NCBI GenBank assembly: GCA_963728825.1
Contig: CAVSLA010000004.1
Location: 1,674,001-1,738,000 of the forward strand
Reading direction: 5' to 3'
From: CAVREM01 sp963728825
Lineage (GTDB): Bacteria; Acidobacteriota; Vicinamibacteria; Vicinamibacterales; CAVVIG01
Length of the DNA stretch: 64,000 bases
This document shows positions 47,604 through 57,130 of this stretch, one piece after another. Positions within the stretch are counted from its first letter, which is position 1, and every line of letters starts with the position of its first letter. The notes under the pieces are model-generated. The model searched no databases. It was not told the origin of the DNA and saw only the letters and a program-made list of their open reading frames with translations. The position numbers and the translations under genes were made by a program.

Positions 47604-49357
47604 AGAAAGCGATCGTCTCGCTCGTCGCCATCGCGGTCGTCGGCGGCGGGGCCTATGGCTACTATCGATATCGCCAGAAGGCACCCGAACCGACCGTCAT
47701 GACCGCGGCGGTGACGCGAGGCGACGTCGCCGACACCGTCGGCGCCACTGGCACGCTGCAGGCGGTGACCACCGTCCAGGTCGGTACCCAGGTTTCGGGC
47801 ACGATCAAAGAGCTCCACGCCGACTTCAACTCGCTGGTCAAGCGGGGACAGGTCATCGCCAGGCTCGATCCGTCGCTCTTCGAGACGCAGATCGAGCAGG
47901 CGCGCGCCAATCTCATCCGTGCTCAAGCCGATCTCGAGCGATTGAAGGTCACGCTCGACGATGCCCGGACCAAGCTGAACCGGGCCAGGGAGCTCGCGGA
48001 GCGGCAGCTGATTCCACAGAGCGAGCTGGATACCGCGGAGGTAACGGTCCGATCGACCGATGCCCAGATTCGCTCGTCCCAGGCGCAGGTGACGCAGGCA
48101 GAGGCATCGCTCAACCAGAATCAGGTCAACCTGGCGCATACCGTCATCGCCGCGCCAATCGACGGCCTGGTCATCTCCCGCAATGTGGACGTCGGGCAGA
48201 CGGTGGCGGCCAGCATGTCGGCGCCGACCCTGTTCGTGCTCGCAGCCGACCTGACGAAGATGCAGGTCGTCGCGAATCTCGACGAATCGGACGTCGGGCG
48301 CATCCGTCCCGGTCAGCGTGTCACGTTCAGCGTGGACGCATACCCCGCTGACGAATTCATCGGAAAGGTCGCCCAGGTTCGGCTGCAGCCGATCGTTCAG
48401 CAGAACGTCGTGACCTACGCAACGGTGATCGACGTCCCGAACCCGGAGCTGAAGCTGAAGCCGGGGATGACCGCCAATGTGAACGTCGAGATCGCCCGGA
48501 AATCCGACGTGCTCCGCGTCCCGAACGCAGCCCTGAGATTCCGGCCGACGCCGGAGATGTTCGCGGCGCTGGGGCTGACACCGCCGGCAGCCGGTCCGGC
48601 CGGGCGTGGTGCACGGGAAGCGCAGAATGCCCCCGCTTCACCGGGCGTTCAGGGTTCACAAGGTCCGGAGGGTGCAGCACCGATCACACGTCGTGAGCCG
48701 GCGACACTGCCCGCACCCGGCGGCGAACCGCGCGCGCCACGTGGCTCTGGTGCAGGTGACGGACCGAGCGCACCTGTTGCACCCAGTACACCGGGTGAAC
48801 CGTCTCTCGAGCGGCGCGGCGGGCGCGGCGGGTCTGGCGATCCGGCGAGAATGGCGGAGCGGATGCAGAACCTGTCGCCAGAGCAGCGCGAACAGATGAT
48901 GGCGCGGATGCGCGGACGTGGCGGCGACGGCAGCGGCGATCCTGGCGCCATGACTGGCGGCCGCGGCCGGGGGCCGGCAGCCGGTACCGCCCAGCAGCCG
49001 GCGATGAACGCCCGGAAGCAGAGCGCCACGACGGTCGACGCGCTGTTCGGACCGTTGCCGGAGGTTGAAACCCGCGGACAGGTCTGGCGCTACCAGGACA
49101 AGCAGCTGACGCCACTCCGGCTGCGGCTGGGCATCAGCGATGGACAGATGACCGAGCTGCTCGAGGGAGAGCTCGACCCAGGCATCGAGTTGGTCACCAA
49201 CATCAACACCGGGACGGAAGCCGTCCGAACGCAACCCGGATTCGGCGGCTTCCCGCCGTTCATGGGTCCTGGCGGACGGGGCGGTGACGGGCGCGGTGGC
49301 GGCGGGAATCGTGGTGGCGGCGGCGGTGGAAACCGCGGCGGCGGCGGGGGCCGCTGA
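47600..49357 (+). CDS. MacA-like efflux adaptor with long low-complexity tail
   Basis: Second periplasmic adaptor of the cluster, here next to MacB-type ABC genes. A membrane anchor (VSLVAIAVVGGGAYGYYRY) is followed by the MacA-type start GDVADTVGATGTLQAVTTVQ, coiled hairpin (LERLKVTLDDARTKLNRARE) and second lipoyl half HTVIAAPIDGLVISRNVDVG. A long insertion (about residues 330-470) is rich in Pro, Gly, Arg and Ala. A short conserved strand block (RLRLGISDGQMTELLEGELD) precedes a Gly/Arg/Asn-rich C-terminus of about 40 residues. 585 residues, intact. The apparent pump-adaptor fusion in the raw reading is a frame artefact. Confidence 0.88.
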   Translation: MKKAIVSLVAIAVVGGGAYGYYRYRQKAPEPTVMTAAVTRGDVADTVGATGTLQAVTTVQVGTQVSGTIKELHADFNSLVKRGQVIARLDPSLFETQIEQARANLIRAQADLERLKVTLDDARTKLNRARELAERQLIPQSELDTAEVTVRSTDAQIRSSQAQVTQAEASLNQNQVNLAHTVIAAPIDGLVISRNVDVGQTVAASMSAPTLFVLAADLTKMQVVANLDESDVGRIRPGQRVTFSVDAYPADEFIGKVAQVRLQPIVQQNVVTYATVIDVPNPELKLKPGMTANVNVEIARKSDVLRVPNAALRFRPTPEMFAALGLTPPAAGPAGRGAREAQNAPASPGVQGSQGPEGAAPITRREPATLPAPGGEPRAPRGSGAGDGPSAPVAPSTPGEPSLERRGGRGGSGDPARMAERMQNLSPEQREQMMARMRGRGGDGSGDPGAMTGGRGRGPAAGTAQQPAMNARKQSATTVDALFGPLPEVETRGQVWRYQDKQLTPLRLRLGISDGQMTELLEGELDPGIELVTNINTGTEAVRTQPGFGGFPPFMGPGGRGGDGRGGGGNRGGGGGGNRGGGGGR

Positions 49358-49359
49358 AG

Positions 49360-49394
49360 AATTTACAATTCACAATTGTAAATTGGAAATTTCA
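49360..49394. repeat. AT-rich 7-base array and palindrome at the macB permease start
   Basis: AATTTACAATT (49360-49370) and AATTGTAAATT (49374-49384) form a perfect 11-bp inverted repeat with a CAC loop. The whole spacer reads as five heptamers and ends at the permease ATG (49394). Same unit as the array after groEL. It replaces the usual ribosome-binding region. Confidence 0.85.
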
Positions 49395-50614
49395 TGTCTC
49401 CTGTAATGACCTTCCGGATCGCCTTCAAGGCGCTGGGCCGCAACAAGATGCGGACGGCGCTCACCATGCTCGGCATGATCATCGGCGTGTCGGCCGTGAT
49501 CACGCTGGTCGCAATGGGCAACGGCGCGACCGCGGTCATCGAAGATCAAATCAAGGGCGCCGGCACGAACATGATCACCGTGAACGCGGGTAATGCGTCT
49601 CAGGGTGGCGTGCGCGGCGGGGCCGGTACGTCCAGCGCGCTGACGGTCGAAGACGCCGACGCGGTCCGTGAGGAAGTGCCCGGCGTCCAGTATCTCGCCG
49701 CCGGCATCTCGATGCAGACCCAGGTGGTTGCCGGCAACCAGAACTGGTTCACCAGGATTCAGGGAACCGACGTCGACCTCCCGATGATTCGCGCCTGGCC
49801 GACGCGCATGGGCAGCTTTTTCAGCCCGCAGGATGTGGCTGGCGCTGCGAAAGTCGCGGTGCTCGGCAAATCGGTCAGCGACACCCTGTTCGGCCCGGAC
49901 GCCGATCCGGTCGGTCAGGTCATCCGCATCAGGAATCAGCCGTTCAAGGTCGTCGGCGTGATGGCCGCCAAGGGTCAGACCGGCATGGGCCCCGACATGG
50001 ACGACCAGATTCTCGCCCCCTACACTACCGTCATGAAGAAGTTGATGGGCGCGACCTCCATCCGCGAGATCGTGGTGTCGGCCGCGAGCGCTGAGCAGAC
50101 CACCCCGGTCGCCGACTCGATCGCGATCCTGCTGCGAAACCGCCACCAGATCGCTCCCGGCCAGGACGACGATTTCTTCGTGCGGACCGCCGAGGAGATC
50201 GCCGACATCCGCACCGCCGCGATGGGCACGATGACGACGCTGCTCGCCGGCATTGCCGGCGTGTCGCTGATCGTCGGCGGCATCGGCATCATGAACATCA
50301 TGCTGGTGTCGGTGACCGAGCGGACGCGCGAGATCGGGTTGCGCATGGCGATCGGCGCCAAGGGACGCGACGTCCTGTTGCAGTTCCTCGTCGAAGCGAT
50401 TGCGCTCAGCCTGGTCGGCGGCGGCATCGGGATCGCCCTGGGCTTCGGGATGGCCGAAGGCCTCTCGCGCTGGCAGGGCTGGCCGGCCAAAGTCCCACCC
50501 AACGCGGTGGCGATGGCCTTCGGCTTTGCCGCGGCCACTGGTGTCTTCTTCGGGTTCTATCCCGCCCGCAAGGCGGCGAGCCTGGATCCCATCGACGCCC
50601 TGCGGTTCGAGTAG
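49394..50614 (+). CDS. MacB-type ABC transporter permease (FtsX-like)
   Basis: Membrane subunit of a MacAB/LolCDE-like mechanotransmission exporter. Starts MSPVMTFRIAFKALGRNKMR with the first membrane segment ALTMLGMIIGVSAVITLVAM. A large periplasmic domain follows (residues about 50-270; AVLGKSVSDTLFGPDADPVG). The last three membrane segments include LLAGIAGVSLIVGGIGIMNI, then RTREIGLRMAIGAKGRDVLL and the end FYPARKAASLDPIDALRFE. Intact, 406 residues. The ATPase is a separate gene, unlike E. coli MacB where both are fused. No clear Shine-Dalgarno: the upstream spacer is a palindrome. Confidence 0.93.
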   Translation: MSPVMTFRIAFKALGRNKMRTALTMLGMIIGVSAVITLVAMGNGATAVIEDQIKGAGTNMITVNAGNASQGGVRGGAGTSSALTVEDADAVREEVPGVQYLAAGISMQTQVVAGNQNWFTRIQGTDVDLPMIRAWPTRMGSFFSPQDVAGAAKVAVLGKSVSDTLFGPDADPVGQVIRIRNQPFKVVGVMAAKGQTGMGPDMDDQILAPYTTVMKKLMGATSIREIVVSAASAEQTTPVADSIAILLRNRHQIAPGQDDDFFVRTAEEIADIRTAAMGTMTTLLAGIAGVSLIVGGIGIMNIMLVSVTERTREIGLRMAIGAKGRDVLLQFLVEAIALSLVGGGIGIALGFGMAEGLSRWQGWPAKVPPNAVAMAFGFAAATGVFFGFYPARKAASLDPIDALRFE

Positions 50615-50627
50615 GCACACCTCGGGT

Positions 50628-51374
<747 letters not shown>

Positions 51375-51409
51375 TCCTCGCGGACCTAGCCAGCGCCGGC
51401 CGGCGACGG

Positions 51410-53681
51410 CTAGCGGGCCGGCAGCGCGAAGGCGATCAGTTCCTGGTCGGCGTTGGAGCCGGTCGTGATCAGGACGAACTGGCGGCCGGACGCCGAGCGG
51501 TAGGTCATCGGCGTGCCGGACGTCCGGCGCGGCAGGCGCTGGTGCCACACTTCCCTGCCGGTGCGTTTGTCGAACGCGAACAGCGCCGTGTCGCCTCCGC
51601 CGACGAACAGCAGTCCCCCCTTGGTGACAATCGATCCGGGCGTGCCGGGCGTGCCGAGGCGGTCCGGCAGGGCGATGCCCTTCAGGGCGGGGTGATTGCG
51701 GATGGAGTCCTCGCCGAATCCGAACGGCACCCGCCAGGCGATCTCGCCGCGGTTCATGTCGAACGCCACCAGCGTCGCGTAGGGCGGCTTGCTGAGCGGC
51801 AGTCCGTCCGCGAAGTTGGTTCCCCCGCCAACCAGCTCGTAGCCGACCCAGTCGTGATCGTTGAAGCGGGACTGCGGATTCCTGGTCGTCGCCGGATCGT
51901 ACTTGCGGAGCCGGAGCATGCCGAAGTTGTTCGACGTCTTGACGTAGAGCATGCCGGTCTCGGGATCGAACGAGCCGCCGCCCCAGCTGACGGTGCCGCC
52001 CGGCCCCGGCCGCACCAGCGAGCCTTCGAGGCTGGGCGGCGTAAAGATCGGTCCGAGCCGATATTTCTGCATTTCCGCCCTGCGCCGCGGCCTGCAGGGC
52101 CGGCGTCAGGTCGAAGGCATCGTCCAGCGACACGCCCTGAGGACTGACCGGCGGCGGCCGGGTCGGAAACGGCTGCGTCGCCGCCGTACGTTCGCCGGGC
52201 ACGTCGCTCTGCGGCACGGGGCGGTTCTCGATCGGCCAGACCGGCTGTCCGGTGAGGCGGTCGAACACGAACACGAAGCCGTGTTTGGTCAGCTGCGTCA
52301 CCGCCTCGATGCGGCGCCCGCCGACGTTGAGGTCCATCAGCATCGACTGCGCGGGCAGCGAATAGTCCCAGACGCCGTGGCGGACGATCTGGTAGTGCCA
52401 CTTCCGCTGCCCGGTCTCCGCGTCGAGTGCGATCAACGTCTCGGCAAACAGGTTGTCGCCAGGGCGGGCGCCGCCGTAATACAGGTTGCCCGGATTCCCG
52501 GTGGGCAGATAGACCAGCCCGTTCTTCTCGTCGACGGTGACGCCAGGCCAGGTTTCGATCTGCCCCGCCTCGCGCCACGACTGGTTCTCCCAGGTCGCCG
52601 CGCCGACGTCGGTCGGCGACTGCGGAATCGACGACCACCGCCAGACGAGTTTTCCGGTGCGGGCGTGATACGCACGGACGTCGCCGGGCGGCGTCTTCCG
52701 GTAGATGATGTTGTCGCCGATGGCGCTCCCGAGGATGACCAGGTCTTTGTAGATGGTCGGTGCGGCGTTGATCTCGAAATGCGACGACTCGATCGCCCAG
52801 CTCAAATCCTTGCTGGTGTCGACCATGCCGTCGAGACCGAAGCTGGCGATCGGCTTCCCCGTTTCGGCATCGAGGCTGAACAGGCGATAACGGCTCGCCA
52901 GAAAGATGCGCAGCTTGTTGCCGTCCTGCGAATCCCGCCATGCCGCCACCCCGCGATGCCGGAATCCGCCGGCCAGGAGCGGCATCCCGATTTCGTAGGC
53001 GCGCGGGTCGTAGACCCACTTCACCGCGCCGGTTTCGGCATCGAGCGCTGCGACGCGGTTGTAGTTCGTCGACACGTAGACGACGTTGTCGATCATGATC
53101 GGCGTCGAGGTGAAGTTGCCCGGCACCGTGCCGAACTCCTTCAGCGCCCGTTCCTCAGGACGCCATCGCCACGCGACCTGCAGCCGGTCGACATTGGCGG
53201 CCGTCACGTCTTCGAGCGGCGAGTAGCGCGAGTTCTGCTGATCGGCGCCGACGTAGCGCCACTCGACGGCACGGTTGGCGCCGGCCGGCGGAGCGGTGCG
53301 CGCCGCAGACGCGGTGACCACCGCCGACGATCCGAACGTCACCGGTTCGCGCGCGCCGCCGGAGGGCTGGCTCGAGGCCGTGCCGGCTGGCGCACCCAAG
53401 CCCCGCAGGTACTGCTCGATGGCGCGGACGTCGGCATCGCTGACGTCCGCGGCCGAGAAGCCGTTCATCATCGTGCCGGCGCCGGCCCGTACGATCCGAA
53501 GGAAATCCTGGGAGCCGCGGGTGAACGGCACCAACGCGGGCGCCAGCCGACCCTGTCCCTGGTCGCCGTGACAGGCGGCACATGAGCGGTCGTAGGCGTC
53601 GCGGCCGCTCTGTGCCGCGGCGCTGGCTGCCAGCAGCAGAATGACGAAGCAGAACGTAATCTGGCGCATCGTCTGGGTCAT
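51410..53681 (-). CDS. Cytochrome c-PQQ quinoprotein dehydrogenase (one frame lesion)
   Basis: Secreted oxidoreductase with an N-terminal c-type heme domain and a PQQ-type beta-propeller. The signal peptide is FCFVILLLAASAAAQ. Heme motif CAACH (residues about 34-38) is followed by GDQGQGRLAPALVPF and a MM-x-G-F axial-ligand-like stretch. The propeller begins VEWRYVGADQQNSRYSPLED, with VYLPTGNPGNLYYGGARPGD and the tryptophan-docking-type blocks such as WHYQIVRHGVWDY. One extra G near 52075 is removed; the join reads AQGEMQKYRLGPIFTPPSLE. About 755 residues. Substrate (sugar or alcohol) cannot be told. The N-terminal heme position differs from classical quinohemoprotein alcohol dehydrogenases. 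Confidence 0.88.
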
Positions 53682-53813
53682 GTGGTCAGTGCGCAGTTGT
53701 CTTCGGCGCCGCCTGCATCAGCAGCTGCCAGAGCTGTCGGCCGCATCCGGAAGCGGCTGCGTTAGATTAGCAGAACGCGTGTGGACCGACGCCTCCCACC
53801 GCGCCCGTCGTAC

Positions 53814-53887
53814 GTAGGGCGCACCTCTTAGGTGCGCCTCTTAGGTGCGCCTCGCCAACGAGCCGGGTCCAAAAGGACCCGGCCTAC
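53814..53887. repeat. GTAGG-type hairpin pair with a slipped arm duplication
   Basis: Within the 255-base gap between the PQQ enzyme and GNAT genes. GTAGG then GGCGCACCT (53818-53826), CTT loop, AGGTGCGCC (53830-53838). The right arm is duplicated at 53843-53851. A second unit, GCCGGGTCC-AAAA-GGACCCGGC (53862-53883) followed by CTAC, points the other way. So two GTAGG-type hairpins face each other. The rest of the gap (53682-53813, 53888-53936) shows nothing identifiable. Confidence 0.82.
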
Positions 53888-53936
53888 AAACGTCATCTCC
53901 CCGGCCTACGACGTCATTACACTAGAATCGACCGCG

Positions 53937-54422
53937 ATGTCATTCCGCCTGGCCCCGGCCACCGAATCTGACGTACCGCTCATCCTTCACCTGATCAAGT
54001 CGCTCGCCGAATACGAGAAGCTGGCCGATCAGGTCGTGGCCACCGAAGCAGACCTCAGAGTCGCGCTGTTCGGTCCTCGGCCGGCCGCTGAAGTCATCAT
54101 CGGGTATGCGGGCGACGAACCGGCCGGCTTCGCGATGTACTTCCAGACGTTCTCGACGTTCAAGGGCAAGCCGGGCCTCTACCTCGAGGACATCTTCGTC
54201 AAGCCCGAGTGGCGCAAGCACGGCCTGGGCACGATGTTGCTGGCGCGGCTGGCCCGGATTGCCATCGAGAGGGGCTACGGGCGGATGGAATGGTCGGTCC
54301 TGGACTGGAACGAGATGGCACTGCGCGTCTATCGCGCCGTCGGCGCGCGCCCGATGAGCGACTGGACCGTCTATCGGCTCAACGGTGCGGCACTGCACGA
54401 TCTGGCGGGTCGAGACGCTTGA
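53937..54422 (+). CDS. GNAT-family N-acetyltransferase
   Basis: Acetyl-CoA-dependent acetyltransferase of the diamine/thialysine acetyltransferase-like group. The start ATG at 53937 gives MSFRLAPATESDVPLILHLI; an open frame further upstream lies in repeat DNA. Typical are LAEYEKLADQVVATEADLR, GFAMYFQTFSTFKGKPGLYL, LEDIFVKPEWRKHGLGTMLL with the acetyl-CoA loop (RKHGLG), and WSVLDWNEMALRVYRAVGA. 161 residues, intact. It converges on folK and the two overlap by 44 bases at their 3' ends. The substrate is likely a polyamine or amino acid analogue, by family only. Confidence 0.9.
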   Translation: MSFRLAPATESDVPLILHLIKSLAEYEKLADQVVATEADLRVALFGPRPAAEVIIGYAGDEPAGFAMYFQTFSTFKGKPGLYLEDIFVKPEWRKHGLGTMLLARLARIAIERGYGRMEWSVLDWNEMALRVYRAVGARPMSDWTVYRLNGAALHDLAGRDA

Positions 54423-54876
54423 GCAACTCGGCGACAGTCTGGCCGGTCACCGGGTCTCTCAGGGTCGGCGCGATTTCGGCCAGCGGCTCCAGCACGAACC
54501 GCCGCTCCCGGAAACGCGGATGCGGCACGACGAGGCCGGTTTCTTCGATGACGGCGTCGCCGAACAGGATCAAGTCGAGGTCGAGGGTTCGTGCCGCCGC
54601 CGCACGTGGACGCTCGCGGCCGCGCTCCCGCTCGATGTCGAGCAGCGCCTCCATCAGGTGACGCGCCCCCAGCAGCGGCTCCCCCACCGCTGCGGCGTTC
54701 AGGAATCGCGGCTGATCGTCCGGAACGCCAACCGGATCGGTCTCGTAGACCGCCGACCACCTTGGATTGACGAACAGCGCCTGTAGACGTGTGAAGGCGT
54801 AAGCCAGGTGAGCGCCGCGGTCGCCGAGGTTCGACCCGAGCGCAATCGCCGCAACGAGCCTGTCTATTCGACCCAT
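54379..54876 (-). CDS. folK: 6-hydroxymethyl-7,8-dihydropterin pyrophosphokinase
   Basis: Transfers pyrophosphate from ATP to the pterin, just before dihydropteroate synthase in folate synthesis. Begins VAAIALGSNLGDRGAHLAYA. The ATP/pterin site is RTLDLDLILFGD (about residues 96-107), followed by LVVPHPRFRERRFVLEPLAE. 165 residues, intact and normal. The start overlaps the end of the ferritin-like gene by 13 bases, so it is probably cotranscribed with the ferritin-like and DksA-like genes. Its tail overlaps the convergent GNAT gene. Confidence 0.95.
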   Translation of the reverse strand: MGRIDRLVAAIALGSNLGDRGAHLAYAFTRLQALFVNPRWSAVYETDPVGVPDDQPRFLNAAAVGEPLLGARHLMEALLDIERERGRERPRAAAARTLDLDLILFGDAVIEETGLVVPHPRFRERRFVLEPLAEIAPTLRDPVTGQTVAELLKRLDPPDRAVPHR

Positions 54877-55349
54877 CGCGTCGGGAGCACTTCCCCGACG
54901 CGCGGCCCGACGGCATCAGGGCGTCGACCGAGCAGCTCGGTGTTGCCCGCCGCCGCCTGCTCGAAGAAGCGCTTCTGCTCGAGCGTCTCTCCGAGAATCA
55001 CTCGAAGCATCCCGCGATGACGGGCATTGGTCATCGATTCGACGCGGGGCCGCCAGCGGTCGACGAAGGCCTGCGCCTCGACCGCGTCTTCCCGGGCGAG
55101 ACGGAGCCAGCTGTCCTGGCCTTTCTCGACCTTCCGCTCGGGTTCGGACATCTTCGAGTCGGGCGGAGACTGCAGGTCGGAGATCGCCGAGACCAGCCAC
55201 GACAGGTGCGTCTCCTCGCGATTGATGATGTACTGGTAGGTGTTGTTGGCGTCGTACTGGGCGACCGCTCTGGCGGCAACCTCGTGGCGCAGCAGCATCG
55301 CCAGCTTTTCCCGGTAGAACTCCTGCAGCAGCTGCAGCAGATCGTTCAC
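54864..55349 (-). CDS. Ferritin-like helical protein (161 aa)
   Basis: Unassigned protein that looks like a four-helix bundle. Predicted long helices carry metal-ligand-like residues: an N-terminal helix (EFYREKLAMLLRHEVAARAV), an ExxH in INREETHLSWLVSAISDL, a third helix (EDAVEAQAFVDRWRPRVESM) and GETLEQKRFFEQAA. That is the E / ExxH / E / ExxxH-like order of ferritin-like diiron proteins, although the fourth histidine is not clear. Start GTG at 55349 overlaps the DksA-like stop as GTGA, so translation is coupled. It overlaps folK by 13 bases. Function unknown; iron or stress handling is a guess. Confidence 0.65.
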   Translation of the reverse strand: MNDLLQLLQEFYREKLAMLLRHEVAARAVAQYDANNTYQYIINREETHLSWLVSAISDLQSPPDSKMSEPERKVEKGQDSWLRLAREDAVEAQAFVDRWRPRVESMTNARHRGMLRVILGETLEQKRFFEQAAAGNTELLGRRPDAVGPRVGEVLPTRWVE

Positions 55350-55681
55350 GAACCCTGCTTCTCCTTGCAGGTGATGCAGACCCGCGTCCATGGAATGGCC
55401 TTCAGCCGCGGCTCGGCGATCGGCTCACCGCAGTCGCGGCAGACGCCGTAGGTCCCCTTCTCGATTCGCCAGAGCGCTTCCTCGATCGCCTGCAGAATCT
55501 TCGCGTCGGTCTGCTTGAGCTTCAGCTGGATGTGGACTTCGTTGTTGCCGCTGGCCTGATCCGCCATGTCGCCCTGGCGGGTATTGTTCTCCATCGACGC
55601 CTGCAGCGGCTTGATGCCGCCGGCGCCGAGGATCTCCCCACGCTTCTTGAGGAGCATCTCTTTGTAGACTTGCACGTCCAT
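55346..55681 (-). CDS. DksA/TraR-family zinc-finger transcription factor
   Basis: Small RNA-polymerase-binding protein that works in the secondary channel, with ppGpp in E. coli. ATG at 55681 gives MDVQVYKEMLLKKRGEILG. A helical hairpin follows (TDAKILQAIEEALWRIEKGT) and the C4 zinc finger CRDCGEP then CITCKEK (residues about 80-105). Sequence DMADQASG at the hairpin tip resembles the catalytic D-x-x-D-x-A region of DksA. 111 residues, intact. It is coupled to the ferritin-like gene downstream by GTGA. Confidence 0.9.
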   Translation of the reverse strand: MDVQVYKEMLLKKRGEILGAGGIKPLQASMENNTRQGDMADQASGNNEVHIQLKLKQTDAKILQAIEEALWRIEKGTYGVCRDCGEPIAEPRLKAIPWTRVCITCKEKQGS

Positions 55682-55776
55682 GGAAGTTTTCAGTCTCCTG
55701 AATCTCACATCATAGCATTCGGGCCGCCGGCCGCGCTCTCCCGCCGGGCCGGTGGTCGTCGCGCCGAACCGCCTCG

Positions 55777-57114
55777 TCACCCGCGCAGAAACGCATAGCG
55801 GAGCACGAACAGGACTCCGAACGCATGCAGCAGCGGATGCACCTCCCGAGCCCGTCCCGTGGCGATCTTCAGGATCACATAGGCGATGACGCCGAACGCG
55901 ACGCCTTCGGTGATGCTCACCGCCAGCGGCATCACAATGACCGTCAGGAAGGCGGGAATCGCCTCGGTCGGCTCCTTCCAGTCGACCTCGCGCAGGGCGC
56001 CGATCATCATCGTGCCAACCATGATCAGCGGCGCGGCAACCACCGGATAGAGAGTGACGTCGCCGGCCGCATACCCCCCGCCGATCATGCTCACGAGCGG
56101 CGACAGAAACAGCGTGCCGAGAAACAACGCCGCGGTGACCAGCGCCGTCAGACCCGTGCGGCCGCCCGCGGCAACGCCCGAGCCGCTCTCGATGTACGCC
56201 GTGACCGTCGACGTGCCAAGCACCGCGCCGGCGACGGTGCCAATCGCGTCGGCGAGCAACGCCTGCCGCGCCCGCGGCAGCGTGCCGTTGCTCATCAGGC
56301 CGGCCTGCTGGCCGACGCCGACCAGCGTGCCGACCGAATCGAACAGCGCGAGGAAGAAGAAGACGAAGACGACAGCGATCATCGCCGGCGCAAATGCCCC
56401 CGCGACATCGAGCTGCATGAACGTCGGCGCGATCGACGGCGGCAGGCTGGCGATGCCGTGGTAGCGGACTACGCCAAGCGGGAAGCCGACGGCTGCGCTC
56501 GCCAGGATGCCCCAGAGCAGCGCACCGGTGACTCGGCGCGCCATCAGGACGGCGGTCACGACGAGGCCCGCGAGAGCGACGACGACCGGGCGGCTGTGCA
56601 GGTCGCCGAGGGTGACCAGCGTGCCGGGTGACGCGACGATCAGCCCGGCCCACTGCAACCCGACCATCGCAATCAGCAGACCGATGCCGGCGGCAATCGC
56701 GTGCTTCAGCGATGCCGGAATCGCCGTGATCAGCCGCTCCCGCAGACCGATGCCGGCCGTCAGAACGAACACGGCGCCGGCAACCGCCACCGCGCCCAGC
56801 GCGACCTGCCACGGCACCTTCATGCCGACGACCACCGAGTACGCGAAGAAGAAGTTGTGCCCCATCGCCGGCGCCACCGCGATCGGGTAGTTGGCGCCGA
56901 GCGCCATCAGCGTCGTCGCCAGCGCCGTCGAGAGACAGGTGGCGACCATCACGGCGCCGAAGTCCATGCCGGCCGCGCTCAGCACCGCCGGCTGGACGAA
57001 GACGATGTAGGCCATCGTCAGAAACGTCGTGACCCCGGCCAGAACTTCGGTGGGAACCGTCGTGCCGTGGGCGGAGAGCTTGAAGCGCCGCTCGAGAAAC
57101 GTCATCAGTAGCAC
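55777..57114 (-). CDS. NCS2-type guanine/hypoxanthine permease
   Basis: Proton-coupled nucleobase importer of the AzgA/GhxP/PbuG group, inner membrane. The start is MLLMTFLERRFKLSAHGTTV (an ATG three codons in, at 57105, is the likelier family start). Typical are EVLAGVTTFLTMAYIVFVQP, the substrate site AVAPAMGHNFFFAYSVV, FVFFFLALFDSVGTLVGVGQ and YIESGSGVAAGGRTGLTAL. It has about 12-14 hydrophobic segments. 445 residues, intact. It lies 16 bases downstream of the YbbP-like permease gene, on the same strand; purine uptake complements the purC pathway far away. Confidence 0.92.
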   Translation of the reverse strand: MLLMTFLERRFKLSAHGTTVPTEVLAGVTTFLTMAYIVFVQPAVLSAAGMDFGAVMVATCLSTALATTLMALGANYPIAVAPAMGHNFFFAYSVVVGMKVPWQVALGAVAVAGAVFVLTAGIGLRERLITAIPASLKHAIAAGIGLLIAMVGLQWAGLIVASPGTLVTLGDLHSRPVVVALAGLVVTAVLMARRVTGALLWGILASAAVGFPLGVVRYHGIASLPPSIAPTFMQLDVAGAFAPAMIAVVFVFFFLALFDSVGTLVGVGQQAGLMSNGTLPRARQALLADAIGTVAGAVLGTSTVTAYIESGSGVAAGGRTGLTALVTAALFLGTLFLSPLVSMIGGGYAAGDVTLYPVVAAPLIMVGTMMIGALREVDWKEPTEAIPAFLTVIVMPLAVSITEGVAFGVIAYVILKIATGRAREVHPLLHAFGVLFVLRYAFLRG

Positions 57115-57130
57115 GTCGCCGGACGCGCGG

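Noticed and set aside
46127..49357. Apparent 1,076-residue fusion of the RND pump to the MacA-like adaptor
   Set aside because: The pump frame leaves family sequence near 46860 and resumes in another frame to a proper stop at 47603. The adaptor has its own ATG at 47600. The fusion arises only from a frame lesion.
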